Origin: Alnus glutinosa
Taxonomy: Eukaryota > Streptophyta > Magnoliopsida > Fagales > Betulaceae
Assembly: GCF_958979055.1 (NCBI RefSeq)
Contig: NC_084890.1
Location: 28,875,116 to 28,939,115 of the forward strand
Direction: 5' to 3'
Length of the DNA: 64,000 nt
Positions 1 to 12,061 of the stretch are shown here, piece after piece. Each line of letters starts with the position of its first letter. Position 1 is the first letter of the stretch. The position numbers and the translations under genes were made by a program. The notes beneath the pieces are model-generated. The model was given only the letters and a program-made list of their open reading frames with translations. It was not told the origin of the DNA and did no database searches.

Positions 1-329
1 AGATGAAAAAGCTCAATTATGATCTGGGCTGTGAAAAGCGAGCCACTATTGATTTGGTGGAGCAAACATGGTGATTAGGTTGGGTTCGATCTCATAGCCC
101 AGATGTAATGGGCCTAGTTTTCCTCAGGCCTTTTTGTGTAAGGACGTGCATACCGCATAGTGTGTCTCTTTCGGTCCGACCAAAGATTAAAAAAAATAGT
201 TACTTTTCTAGTTTTCTGGTGAAAAAAAAAAATACGAAACTTTTCTTTCTTTTTATCATGGAATCGTCTCGAATGAACTTACAAATTTACCACAAGTTAA
301 AAGTTTTTTTTTAAAAAAAAAATATGGTG

Positions 330-665
330 GGAGATGGTCGGCCACCTCCTCTGACCTATTCTAAAGTGACTGAACCACCTCAAAAGGCCTTGTGAGTAGT
401 TTTCTTGCCATTCTCTTGCTGATTCTAGAGTTAACCGACCACTTAGAACCATCTCATAGCTTAAGATGATTTCACTACTCCCTGTCAGTCAATTCTAGGG
501 TTATTTAAACCACCCTCATAACTTTGGAGTTGGCCAATCACTCCAAAATTAACGAGGTGTCTGAACCACCTCATAACCTGAAAATTATTTGGCCACCCCT
601 AAAACCAATCGTCGGGGGGGCCAAACAACCCCCCTAAATGTGATGGGGTGGTCCATGGCCATACC
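330..665. repeat. Degraded CCACC/GGTGG-rich repeat (MITE remnant)
   Basis: Recurrent short words such as ggtcggccacctcc, gaaccacctca and ggccaccc occur in both orientations. The same style of interior is seen in the better-preserved MULE-type MITEs at 21436-22206, 43112-43701 and 44062-44670. No terminal repeats or target duplication could be found here, so this is a resemblance call only. Confidence 0.35.
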
Positions 666-3439
666 ACTCAACACGGGTGGAGCAATGAATTTTTTGGTGG
701 GGGTCCATACATATATATAGTCTCTTTATAAAATTATCTTTAAAAATAAAATTTCTTCCGAATACAAAAGTGTTATAGTTTGCTATAGACATGTACAAAA
801 AAAAAAATAATAAAAAATAAAAAATAATAAAAAATAAAAAATCTAAAGAATAACTTTGTATACCCTACGAATTGTGCTCAACGACTGTCTTTCATAGAAT
901 AAAATTCATTAATTATCATTTTTGTAGTAAAATCCTTAGCAATTTCTTTCTCAATATAAACTAACAAATGGTCTGCTAGAAACTCATCTTCCATTCTACC
1001 ACGTAATCTAGTTTCTACTAGTAGAGTAATTTTTTTTTTGGGGGAGGGGGGGGGGGGGGGAATTGAATTTTATTTTTGTCAGGACCATCATATGACTAAC
1101 TCTTAAAAAAAATTATTTTCTTTCAAGGGTTTCGAAATTGTTTTGGGAGCCTTGGACCCCCACCCTCAAGGTGCCTCCGCCCCTCCCACTCAATCTTAAG
1201 GTCGATAGGGTGGTTTTGTCATCCTTTAAACTAACTTTTTACATTTTTTTCTATAGTTTTTTATTTGAGAGTAAATTTAAAATTTTGTAAGAAGTCTAAA
1301 GTAAACTACGTACAAAGATTTATAATAAACTCATTTTAATTAAAACCGTACTCACTTATATATTTGTTATAAGGTTTAATTTCCTTCAATTCTTATATAT
1401 TATAAGGAATATACCTTGGAGTTTTTTAAATCAACACAATACATAAACGAATGTCCTAGTTCACGTTGACGGAATATCTATCTGCGGCGAACAAATCAAG
1501 GAAATTAATTAATGATATTAATTAGCATGCACACCTTTGATTAACCACTAGAAAACGATTTTTAATGGCAATATTTTCTAACTTTGACAGCCAACTCATT
1601 GCATGCACAATAAGTCAATAATCATACGTTTCTTAGAATATCAACCAGCTGATCGATCGACCAAAATTAATCTTCATTCTTACGACATGGAAACTCCTTT
1701 TGTATACCTCATTAACCAAAACCCTAAGAAAAGAATAACGTTTTCTGCAGGGTTTGCCAACACCCGGCCGGAGATCGACCGATCAATTAAGCTTTTCCTT
1801 TGTCTTGCAAGAAGTACTGACCCGTCACCGGTCCGGCCGACGTCAACGGTTTCCTTCTCGCTGCACATGAATTCAAAACCAAATAACTTCAAAGCTGTGA
1901 TATTATTCAACCTAGCTACAGTACGTGACTGTTGGGCGAATCTTGAAAACGATGACACACACACAGGAACGTACGTACAGAAATGATCAAATATCAGCCA
2001 CAATCTGAGATGAGGTTGAAGTCATTATCACCGGCCCCAAAATTTAAAACGAATATCTAGCACTTGCAGAGCATACAATTGTAAAGAAAAATTAATGAAT
2101 AATAAAAAAAAAAAAATCCAGAAGAAGAACACCCCCAAAGCTTGTAAGGCCGGTGCAGTCGTTTTCAATGAAAAGAGTATATGTACGTCAAGTACCCACT
2201 TAAGGCAAGCTTTCTCGAATTTGTAGGTTTTTGGTTGGACCACCTCTCTCCATCTTCCCCTTACACGTATCTTTTTTATTTGCTTTTGTTTGCTTCTGCC
2301 CTCTAGACTCCTCTATTTTTTTTTTCTATGAACTTTTACAGATCGAGTTTGTGATTAATTTCGATGGTTTTTCGGTTAATGAATCCCAATTTCTCTGTAC
2401 TAATATAAGTTCAAAGACGTTTGGACTCGAAACTTTTGTTTTATTATTATTTTAAATTATCATTCATTTCAAACACTTAACCGATAAGAATGAATCAATT
2501 TAATCATTTAATTTATATTATTATGTTTAAACTAATAAACTATATATATGTTAATAGTTACTACCTCTATAGATTGAATACTGACTCTCCCCTTTTGTTA
2601 ATTAAGTACCTAGCTCCATCCTCTTCTTTGTTTTGCACTTAATTATCTAAATTAACAACAACAACAAAAAAAAATTAAAGGATTTGAACCCATCATTTAT
2701 GTAAATGGCTCGTATTAAATTGTCAGTTATCTTAAAAGTTTAAATTGATAGAAAATGATGAACATATCATTTAATTGATATTCGAACTCAACAATTCTGT
2801 TATGATTTAATGTCAAAATATTATTAGTTATCCCAAATACTTGAGTTAATATTCTAACTGCAGCCCGTTTTGATCTACGTACCAATACAAATAAACAATT
2901 TTGACTTTAGCATTTCAACCATTTTAATTAATTTTTCTATTGAAAATGTATGCATGAAAAAAACTTTCAATTCAAAACACCTTGATGGTTGAATTCAACC
3001 AATTGAACTTATTTTCCGTACCATTTGTAATAACATGGTTGGACCCATAAAATAAGAAAGTATAACCAATTAATCCACATTTTTATATGAATCTCTCTCT
3101 CTCTTTTTTTTTTTTTTCTTTTTTTTCTTTTTTAATTTTGACTTAAAGGAGCTAAACCTAAGAAATTCTCACTTGTACACAATTTTTTCCTATGCCCAAA
3201 AGCCAAAACTTTCTCTCCCTTGACTTGCATGCTTTTGTTTGCTTCCTACACCATGTAATTTATGTAAACATAACGGACTTATCCGTTTGGAAGACTTTTT
3301 AAACATTGCTTCACCAAATTAAAATACTACACATATAAAATAAATAATAAAAAAAAAAGAAAAGAAAATAAAAGAAAAAAAGACTTCAAAGAAAGACCAA
3401 ACAAAACAATATCCCTCCTACTCCTCCTAGCCTTAAATC

Positions 3440-3740
3440 TGTACAATGACTTACACGAAAACGAACACGGTGAGCGTGGTACAACCAGAAGAGAATAATT
3501 GAGATTCCCGTCACCAACGGCCCACGTGTCGGGCCACTAATGGTTTGTCGTGTCCGAAAATCCATTCCCCTCCGGTTTGGACCGGAGCCGAGGCCGTGGA
3601 TAAAACAATAGGCGGGCCCCACCTCCACCTCAGACGCGTATCATGAGCCGTCGGGTGCGCCGCGCTGGAGGGAACATTAAAGCTTTACTCCTACGCCGTT
3701 TACAGTCAGCTCGGCTTCGGCTCTCCAGCTTGATTGGTAA
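3440..3740. other. GC-rich island with an ACGT (G-box type) core
   Basis: This stretch is much richer in GC than its surroundings. It contains a CCCACGTGTCGGGCC element near 3522-3536 and dense CCG/CGG words. A 5' end or old promoter could look like this, but no convincing coding exon was found next to it on either strand. Confidence 0.3.
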
Positions 3741-5543
3741 CCAAAGCCTACCGACTCTATTTTTGTCGTTTATGTCAAAGTCAAGTCTCACCTTTGTTAA
3801 TTCACATTGGACTATTCATTAGGTTTTTATTTTTATTTTTTACAGGTTGAGGACAATTGGATTAGAGACAGTGAATAAGCTCTGTTTATTAATATATTTT
3901 ATAGGAATTTTTTTTATTAAAAAAAATATTCTTATGTGATATAATTGGAAATTAATATTTTATAATTTTAGCTATTTATTAATATTTTAATTTTAAAAAC
4001 AAAAGAAATAATAAAAAAGGTTAACAAACAAAGCAATATGTCTCTTACATTTACCTAGGTGTAATGTACGTTTTCAGGAGGATTTCGTGTGTGAACTTTC
4101 TTCGTTTCCTTGGGCCTTAAATTAATTGTCTCATTAATTTGTCAAAGCTTTTAACCAGCTAAGACACAAATTTGAACAGGTAATTGACAATACAGTTGGA
4201 AGTGTTAATTGATCTTGATTACAAGATTTCTATATCTTCCCAACTCTTCGATCAAGCATTTTCATTAAGAAATATGCTTAATGCCTATCCTTTATTTCAG
4301 CTTTTCGATCATTTTAAAAAAAAAGGTCTAACATTGATTTGTTGAAAATTGGTTTTTGTTATACACATTAATTTGATAGTGTTATCTATCCTTAAGAGAC
4401 TTAATCTAAATCATAACCAATCCGTTAGGGATGGAACCAATTTTTTTTTTTTAATTTTTTTATTGGAGACTATAAAGCATAAACGAGAGATCAACATAAT
4501 TTTATATAATAGGCCAGGGTCCAAACTAATTTTTAGACATGTATACGCATATATGTGATGTATATTGTTTAAGAAAATAATTTGAAATCGGAAAGCCACG
4601 GCCCCAACATCTTTTTGGCCGGTTCCATCTCTGACTCTCTGCATACTTTAATAAACTATTCAACATTCATTTATCACACACATTTTTATATACTAATTGA
4701 CATTACGTGTTTTAACCACTTAAAACACGTCACGTAAGCAAATATGAAATAAGTATGAAGAGATAATAAAACAAGATGGTACTTCTTTTTCAATAAAAAT
4801 GAAGAATGACAACACTATGATCAAAAAAGAAAGAAAGAAAAAAAAATTACAACACCATTACACCATGTATATATATATAGTCCAAGTCCACCTAAGGTTA
4901 CAGAATTTCCAATTTTCATATTATGTTTAGCACTCCCGACAAATTAACCAAATAATTTCCACAACATTTTTAGTTTCTCACGTACGGTTCATATACATTA
5001 AATTCGTACAAGTAAATGGAGGAGTAAAAACCCATGCAGACGCAATAATAATAGACATGCACTTGCGTCTTGCGTTGCGTTGCGTTGCGTATAGTGATTG
5101 AAGCGCGCGCAAAACACGTATACAACTCAATTAAAGCCGAGCCAATTTAGTGCAAGTCAAACAAAAAGCTAAGCTGCAATATCAGAAAACAAAAAACTAA
5201 TACAATACAATCCGTGAGCCACAAGAAAGAGACTCAAGAGCCGACTAGCCAGCTAGACAGACAGGGAGAATTAATAGAGAGAGAAACACATACATATGTA
5301 CACACAAAATACACTAATTAATTTAAGAGAGAGAGAGAGAGGGAAAACGGGGACCGCACTCAACGCCTTTATGGTGACGCCATCTCACAACACAAAAAAT
5401 CAAAGTGTACTCACTAAGATTGATCGGATTCTCCCCCTTTAAAACCCCCAACCCCAGTTCCCTTCCCACACTGTTACATTTCCCCAAAACCATTTTTCTT
5501 GCATTTTCTTTCATTTTCTCTCATTTTCTCTTTCGGTTTTCTT

Positions 5544-5900
5544 ATGGCCAAACATCTCCAGGAGCTCCAAGAATCCGACGTTATTTTCCCCGACCACGAC
5601 ACTTGCTTAGATTACCAAGAAATGGAGCATCGAAGCAACAAGTCGAAGAGCGAGAAGAGAATGGCCAACTCCCTCCCTGTAAATATCCCGGATACCATCT
5701 TCCACCGCACGGATAGCGATGACTTTGAAGAGGAAGGGGACGACGGCGAAGTGGTACCGCCCCATGTCATAATCGGACGGCGAATCGTCGGGAAAATGGC
5801 CTTCTCGGTGTGCACCGGCAACGGGAGGACCCTCAAGGGCCGGGATTTAAGCAAAGTTCGGAATTCAATTCTTAGGATGACTGGGTTTCTAGAAACGTGA
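5544..5900 (+). CDS. S40-family protein (senescence regulator, DUF584)
   Basis: A single-exon gene encoding 118 residues. The conserved S40 C-terminal block is clear: VPPHVIIGRR at residues 71-80, KMAFSVC at 84-90, then GRTLKGRDLSKVRNSILRMTGF at 94-115 ahead of the stop. An acidic patch, DSDDFEEEGDDGE (57-69), precedes it, and a serine/lysine-rich stretch lies around 31-40. Length and intronless structure match the plant S40 family, small nuclear proteins linked to leaf senescence and stress. The start chosen is MAKHLQEL at 5544. An in-frame upstream ATG at 5499 would add 15 hydrophobic residues from a pyrimidine-rich leader (cattttctttcattttctc), which is more likely 5' UTR. A GA repeat at 5325-5341 lies upstream. 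No intron or break is seen. Family assignment is from motif recognition. Confidence 0.9.
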   Translation: MAKHLQELQESDVIFPDHDTCLDYQEMEHRSNKSKSEKRMANSLPVNIPDTIFHRTDSDDFEEEGDDGEVVPPHVIIGRRIVGKMAFSVCTGNGRTLKGRDLSKVRNSILRMTGFLET

Positions 5901-6162
5901 CCATTGTTTGAGCCTATATCACCATGACGTATAAGCCATGTTTACGGCTCCTTTTTTTTTTCTTTTTTTCTTTTTTAACAAAAAAAAAAAAAGAAAAAAA
6001 AAGTGAAAGGAAATATATTTTCCACTCGTTACTGTTTCTATTTATATATATATTTATTATAGTGATTTGGGATTATCATTCATTGTAATATATTTTCCAC
6101 TCGTTACTAGTAAGGAAGTGAAATTTCTTTTTTTTTTATGAGTTCAATATCATTGGTTTATT

Positions 6163-6169
6163 GTTATTA

Positions 6170-6204
<35 letters not shown>
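6163..6204. repeat. ATT/TTA trinucleotide microsatellite
   Basis: About a dozen near-perfect TTA units in a row, downstream of the S40 gene. Open frames across it yield only poly-asparagine on the minus strand. Confidence 0.85.
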
Positions 6205-6205
<1 letters not shown>

Positions 6206-9189
6206 GTAATTGATGTTTTTTGTCTTTTAATGGGTTTATTTTTTAGAGTTTTATATGTGTGAATGCTGCATTTTACAGTAGTTGGGGACTTGGGCTTGTT
6301 TCTGGTTCTCTCCTTCATGATTTGCAGAGATTGCAGTCTCCACATTGATGCGCCACTGGTTTCACTCACTGTTGGAGCTAGCTTTGTCATGGTCTTGATG
6401 TTTTGTGTGTCTCTTTGGACAGGTCCACCAAATTCGGGTAGGTAGATTTCGCATTTTAGATAGAACAGAATAAATTAAATGGGTTCGCAACTCTTTTTTT
6501 TTTTTTTTAATGTGATCTAAATTTCTGTGTTATTTAAACAGTCTAATAACCCGATTGCAGATCATGCTGCATAGCTTTGTCAGAGGAGGACTGTAGTTTG
6601 ATAACTCTTCTTGAAGAAGTATTTTGCTTTTTAACTGAAAATCAAAAGTATTAATAAATAATTTCTAATGCTTTTTTTTTTTTTTCCTTTTTAGGAGTAA
6701 CGATTGAAATCATATTAATTTGATGGAGTCAAATTAATTAAACAAGTGAATTTGTTTATGAAATTGACTTGATATATCTTATACATTACAGATGAAACAA
6801 TCCAGATCACGTTCTCTCAGGAGGAGTAAAGGGACACGTGCCTTTTCCGTTATTAGAGTAGATTGAAAGTGATTAGGGTTTATTTTTTAATTAACAATAG
6901 AAAGTTGTATATTTATATTTTAATATACCAAAAATGCAAAGGGTTAAAATTCGAGGTTGATCCTTGTATCAGAGAATTAATAAATTATCAATTATTACGG
7001 GATCGATCCATCCGTTTGTAAGCATGCCCTAGATAACACCGGATTTTTAGGACCCCCATAAGTTATTAACATGGTTTAGTTTTGTTTAATTAAACACAAC
7101 AAGGACAACAATAATCAATTAGTTTTTGATCTTTGAGTCCATCACCTCTAGGCCGGGGACAGTGTGACAACAGAATTTTGGGATCTTAAGAGCAACCATG
7201 GTTTTAATTTCTTTTGTCTATCTAAGGTAGCTTCTACTTATAAACCCTAGCCTCCCCCTAATTAAGGAGGTTCAGATTTCCTAAAATTCAAGCAGAAAAT
7301 AATAGAGACTAGATGTGGAAGGATTCTAAAATGTTCGAGCAAATTTTTAGGTTGTTTAAAGTTCGAGGTTTATTTGCTTAGGCATCACAAGATTATTCCG
7401 CACTCCTTAGGCGTTAAATTTTAAGAAATTTCGGTCCGATTAGGGTTTTGGAATGACAAAATTTTAGACTGTTCAAAATTTTAAAAATAAATAAACAATA
7501 AATAAATAAATCTATATCGTGATGAGAAAGGGAAAAGGCTGAAAAATGGGCTGTGGCCATTAATTTAGGGGCAATAATCAATTAATTTGATATCTCCAAC
7601 CACAAGATGACCCCGGGATTCTGGTATGCATCATGGCTGACACTGTGTAGCTGTATAGGGTAGTACTATTGCAATAATGGCACTGGCGTTCTTTTTCTTT
7701 TTTTTTAATAAATTTTTCTGAGCAGTTATTTATTGTCATTCATTAATTATTTAATTTGTTAGTAAATTTGGCAAATTGTTTGTTTTGTTCACTTTTGTGT
7801 ATGCACAAATATTCATCTCTCAAATATTGAAGCCAGTGTGATTCTTAGGTGCATTATTAAAATTTAATTTGTATATGAGAATTACATATTTTAATAAATT
7901 TATTTTAAAAAGAAAACTTTGATCTTTATTATTATTGATTGTTTATAAAATTAAAAAATTTGGACGTTTTATATATTATAGGATTAGTAACCACAAATGA
8001 TTTTTATTTATTTATTTATTTATTTTGCGTGTCAAGAATTCTAATGGAAAAGTCGATCAAATTTTTAATTTCATAGAGATATGTTTGTCCATTAATAATT
8101 AATCATCTGTTGCAAGTTTTTAATTATTTGGGACTTTGAGGTATATATATATAGTGGCATGTTGTATAATGAAAATAACATTCAGATTTTTTTATTATCA
8201 CATATTTCGACATCATTTGCATTTCTTGAAGAGTCCATTTTGATAAACGATGAAAGAAAAAGATATACATGTAAATTTTAATCCCTAACTAATTATTTTA
8301 TATATATATTTTAATTATTATCAGTGCAATATATCTTGTAAGTCTCAGTCAATTACATTTTTAATCCCATTGAATGATTCAAACTCATATAAAGTATGCA
8401 TATGACTTTTTTTTTTTTTTTTTTTCTTTTTTCTTCAATTGTGTATTAATCACTTTATTTGTATGACTTGTGAGAATTATATGTGTATTAATGTAATTTT
8501 TTGCAATACTTTTCATTGATAAAAAGGGATAAGACCACGGACAATCAGATGTTTGAACTCTTTATTTAGACGTAACTATAATAACATTATATCTGTTCAG
8601 ACGCTAATCAAAAGAGACCTAAATAAATCAACAAAGCAGAGGATTCCGACACGCCCTGTAGATGAATGGTACCATTCATTTATTAATTGTAACCAATTGT
8701 TTTAAATCAAGCCCTAGCTACTAGAAATTAGTTGTGATAATACTCTAATCGGTAAGGAAAATTAAGTTCACCTAAATCTATTATAGTCATTGAATTTTAG
8801 GTAAACAAACTTTTTTCATAAAAAAAAAAAAATCAAAAAAAAAAAATCAAAATTTATTTCTACTTTATATCACACTAGTCAATTAATTTATTATTTCTTT
8901 AAACCCAAACTTTTTTCAATTAAATAAAAGACACCAATGATTAAAAAAACACCCAAATGAGAGAAAACTTTTTTTTTTCCTTTATTTATTTATTTATTTT
9001 TTGTTGGCCTTAAACGAGAGAGACAATTTGCATTAAAGAATAAAGACACAAGTAGACAAGTAGTCCTATATATTAAATGATTTATTTATTTATTATTTAC
9101 TATTATATTGTAACTTACAAGTTACAACAATGAACCAATGATTTTTAGTACAAGGACACAATCCCAATCCAAACAAAATCCATGACATC

Positions 9190-9235
9190 GAGGCCACGTG
9201 TGGAACGCCAGGGTCCCATCATGTGTCAGTGCCAC
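9190..9235. promoter_or_regulatory. Pair of G-box-like ACGT elements
   Basis: Two CCACGTGT words sit about 40 bases apart (GGCCACGTGTGG near 9192 and TGCCACGTGTTC near 9231). CACGTG is the core bound by plant bZIP and bHLH factors. No adjacent gene start was identified, so a regulatory role is inference. Confidence 0.3.
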
Positions 9236-10594
9236 GTGTTCAACGACTATGAGCATGTCATAAAGTTGAATAAACTACAACTACTAAAATAAAATAATTA
9301 ATTAATTGAGAAAGGTGAAAAGGGCAAAGTCAAATAGATCTTCTACTGTTACTTTTGCTGACTTAATCAAATCCAACCAATATAATTTTTTTTTTTTTTT
9401 TTTGTGATTTTTTGGATTTTCAAACTGTGGTTGTTTGGATGCAAATGGACTTTTATACAAGTGATTTAACCTTTTCTCCTCCAAATCTTAGAAATTGAAT
9501 TTTTAGGGATTCAAATTTTTAGTAATTTATTATTTGAATTATTATTTGTTCAAGACTTCAAGCAATGGATGGGTTGCCCGAATCTTTCTCGCATTTACTA
9601 TTAGAATTGCTTAGGATCTCTGGCCATTGGTTAGTAGTGAAGAAATTATTTTAATTCAATTTATTAAACCGATGTTTGTTTTTAGTGTATGCGATTCTCA
9701 CACATATTTTTAATATGATTAACAATATGTGACATTTTTCCTTATAATATGTGATTTGCACTTGTATTTTTAAAGCCAAATATTCCTCAAACTCACTTTA
9801 AAGAAAAACTTTATCATTGATAGTTAAAGAAGGTTGAAAACATGATCATAGTAGTAGCAATGAATTCACAATATGCCAAATATGAATATTCTTATTTTCC
9901 TTTCCTTTTCTTTTTCTTTTACAATTATATATATTGTTAGAATATTAATTTGAGGACATAAATTTCTTTCAAACAGACTAATAATTTTCTCCAACCCAGT
10001 TTATAAAATTGTATGTATCTTTTAGCACGTGAGAAATACATTATTTTTTTAATTTGCATGTTCTCAAAGGCGAAACTACACGGTGACTTAGGGGGCTTCA
10101 ATCCCTCCCAAGCTACCATGCCTTCCCCAATTGGGTTTTTTTTTTTTAACCCTTTTAAAATCAAATTTTTACCTCCACGCCCTCCCTCGGGCAAAAACTT
10201 AAAATGTTAGTTTTGCCCCATATGTGCTTCTCACATACTCAAGAGACACTTAACAATTTTATAAATTGTGTTTAAGGGAATTTAATTGAAATGATTATGT
10301 CAACCATTTTTTTATCAATTTAAGTTTTATACATAAACGATGATTTAACGTGATATCAAAACGAGTAATGCTAAAAATCACATTTTTTTATCACAACTAT
10401 CACACAATACTGACGTAATAGTCTGAACCAACTTTTGAATCAATTTTTATTAAAAAAAAAAAAAAAATTAATTAAAACTGTTACATTTGCATTACAATTT
10501 TCAACCTTTCTCGATCAGATATTATGAGTAGAGTTAATTGATTTGAGGTCCACAAGAATAATTGGGGTGGCATTATCCATAGGAATATAGCCAA

Positions 10595-10628
10595 TAGGGG
10601 GGGGTGGGGGGTGGGGGTGGGTGGGTGT
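10595..10628. repeat. G-rich tract (quadruplex-capable)
   Basis: Consecutive runs of 3-8 G separated by single T residues on the plus strand. This satisfies the usual spacing for an intramolecular G-quadruplex. No gene is next to it. Confidence 0.5.
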
Positions 10629-11179
10629 CTTTCATAAGTAAGGTTGATGTAGCCGTCATTCAAAAAGGAGAGAAAACGAACCTACATACACGTAGAAAGC
10701 GACGGTGCCACGTGTTGCACACACCAGGAGTTGCCCATGGGGCGCGCTGCTGGATGCCATTGGAGTGCACACTAGGAAGTTTAGAGTTTTTAAGGCCGTG
10801 TTTGGGGTTTGGTCATTGATTTTGACATCTTCATCGCCCTGTGTTTAGATATTAATTCCTTTCCTTATCCTTTGGTGCATAGCATACAATAGAGTACAAA
10901 CTCCAAACAACCATTTTTTATAGAGGCCGTATTTGGATTTTGGCAGTACTTATCCCTATAAATTAATTATTGATGAAATCATCTATCCCTTCTTTTTCTT
11001 TTTTTTCTGTGTTATTTATTTTCTAAGATAACTGATTGAATGAATCATCTTCATTCCTATACTTAACTGCAATGTCAATTTCAAACTGCTTTCCTAGTCT
11101 ATAATTGCCAACCTTATCCTCTGAGCTTGTACAGTAGGCTTAAGCATGCTTCCAAATCTGACTAACTGATTGATGAAGT

Positions 11180-11218
<39 letters not shown>

Positions 11219-11641
11219 TTAGAATGTTTGCCCAACTGGGAAAGTAAAAAGAAGACTTTTTGAGGGGTAAAAATTTAATTGTTGCAAGTAGTTTTGTCAT
11301 GTTATTTCTGGTGATATTGCTGAAAGAGAAAAACCTCTAGGATGGTCATTATCACATTAATGGTAAAATGTTGATAACAAGCAGCTGTAAAGCAGATTTT
11401 GCTTTCAATGATGACACTATCCTCTCTGTGTATAATACATGGAACATGGCACAATATGAACTGAAACGAATCTTTTACTTTTGAACACAATAAAGGTGAG
11501 CAATGAAGACTGTAGAGAAATCAACTTCATTTTGTATTTGTTTCAACCAGAAAGAATTTTGCACAAATTATAGCCCAAGAACAAGAGAAACGTCTAAAAT
11601 TACAGAAATATGATTAAAAAAAAACACAAACACATTGATGA

Positions 11642-11708
11642 TCAGGCAGGTGGCAGTGTAAGCAAAGGCCTCCAGTAATCTAAAACAAGTCCCTGTGGCA
11701 AGTGAGCC
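11642..11708 (-). other. EXO1: Possible alternative terminal exon of EXO1
   Basis: The last EXO1 codons read ACC AAA AGG TAA, and AG/GTAATA there is also a possible donor. A TTTAG acceptor at 11709-11710 is followed by an open stretch of 21 codons and TGA (AHLPQGLVLDYWRPLL...), in the phase needed. Either the TAA at 12064-12062 is used or this exon gives a different C-terminus. The sequence alone does not decide. Confidence 0.3.
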
Positions 11709-12061
11709 CTAAACAGAAGGAGATAGTAGTAAGTAAAAATAGAAGAAAACAGCAATTGTAGATAAACAAGGAAAAATTAATTTGAGTCCCACTTAAAGCC
11801 ACATAAAGGAAAGAAAAAAAGACTTTAAAGCACCTGTTGCAACTGAGATGGATCCTGCCCGAAAAAATTATGCAAAATACAATCCAAATTCAATCTCTGC
11901 GAGATGCTATTTCAGTTTTCTGGGTCTTTGGTACATATGCAAATTGGCTAAAGTCCATGCCAATGGTTGGCCTTCAATGAAAGTGCACTAAGTTAAAGAT
12001 TATGATGCTAGTAGTAAAAGTCATAAGAGCAATAAAACTTTGGCATCAAGGTTAAGGTATA

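Larger units (their letters stand above)
1..5400. other. Intergenic DNA, no supported gene
   Basis: AT-rich sequence with many homopolymer runs. Open frames here (for example around 1603-1986) overlap on both strands, have no recognisable family and look spurious. It contains a degraded CCACC/GGTGG-rich repeat near 330-665, a G-run at 1040-1063 and a GC-richer island at 3440-3740. Nothing else could be supported. Confidence 0.6.
5901..11640. other. Intergenic DNA between the S40 gene and EXO1
   Basis: About 5.7 kb of AT-rich sequence with long T and A runs, for example a T tract at about 11181-11214. No open frame here shows a recognisable domain. It holds an ATT microsatellite (6163-6204), two ACGT-core elements (9190-9235) and a G-rich run (10595-10628). 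The 3' UTR and downstream region of EXO1 occupy the right end. Confidence 0.6.

Noticed and set aside
1603-2003. Overlapping open frames on both strands (127 and 107 codons)
   Set aside because: Mutually overlapping, no domain, no splice or promoter context; probably chance frames in a slightly GC-richer patch.
5071-5092. Tandem TTGCG units as a possible CRISPR-like or satellite array
   Set aside because: Only a few 5-base units with no spacers; simple repeat.
6263-6445. Hydrophobic 60-codon frame downstream of the S40 gene
   Set aside because: No recognisable family, no start context and it lies in the 3' flank; not supported.
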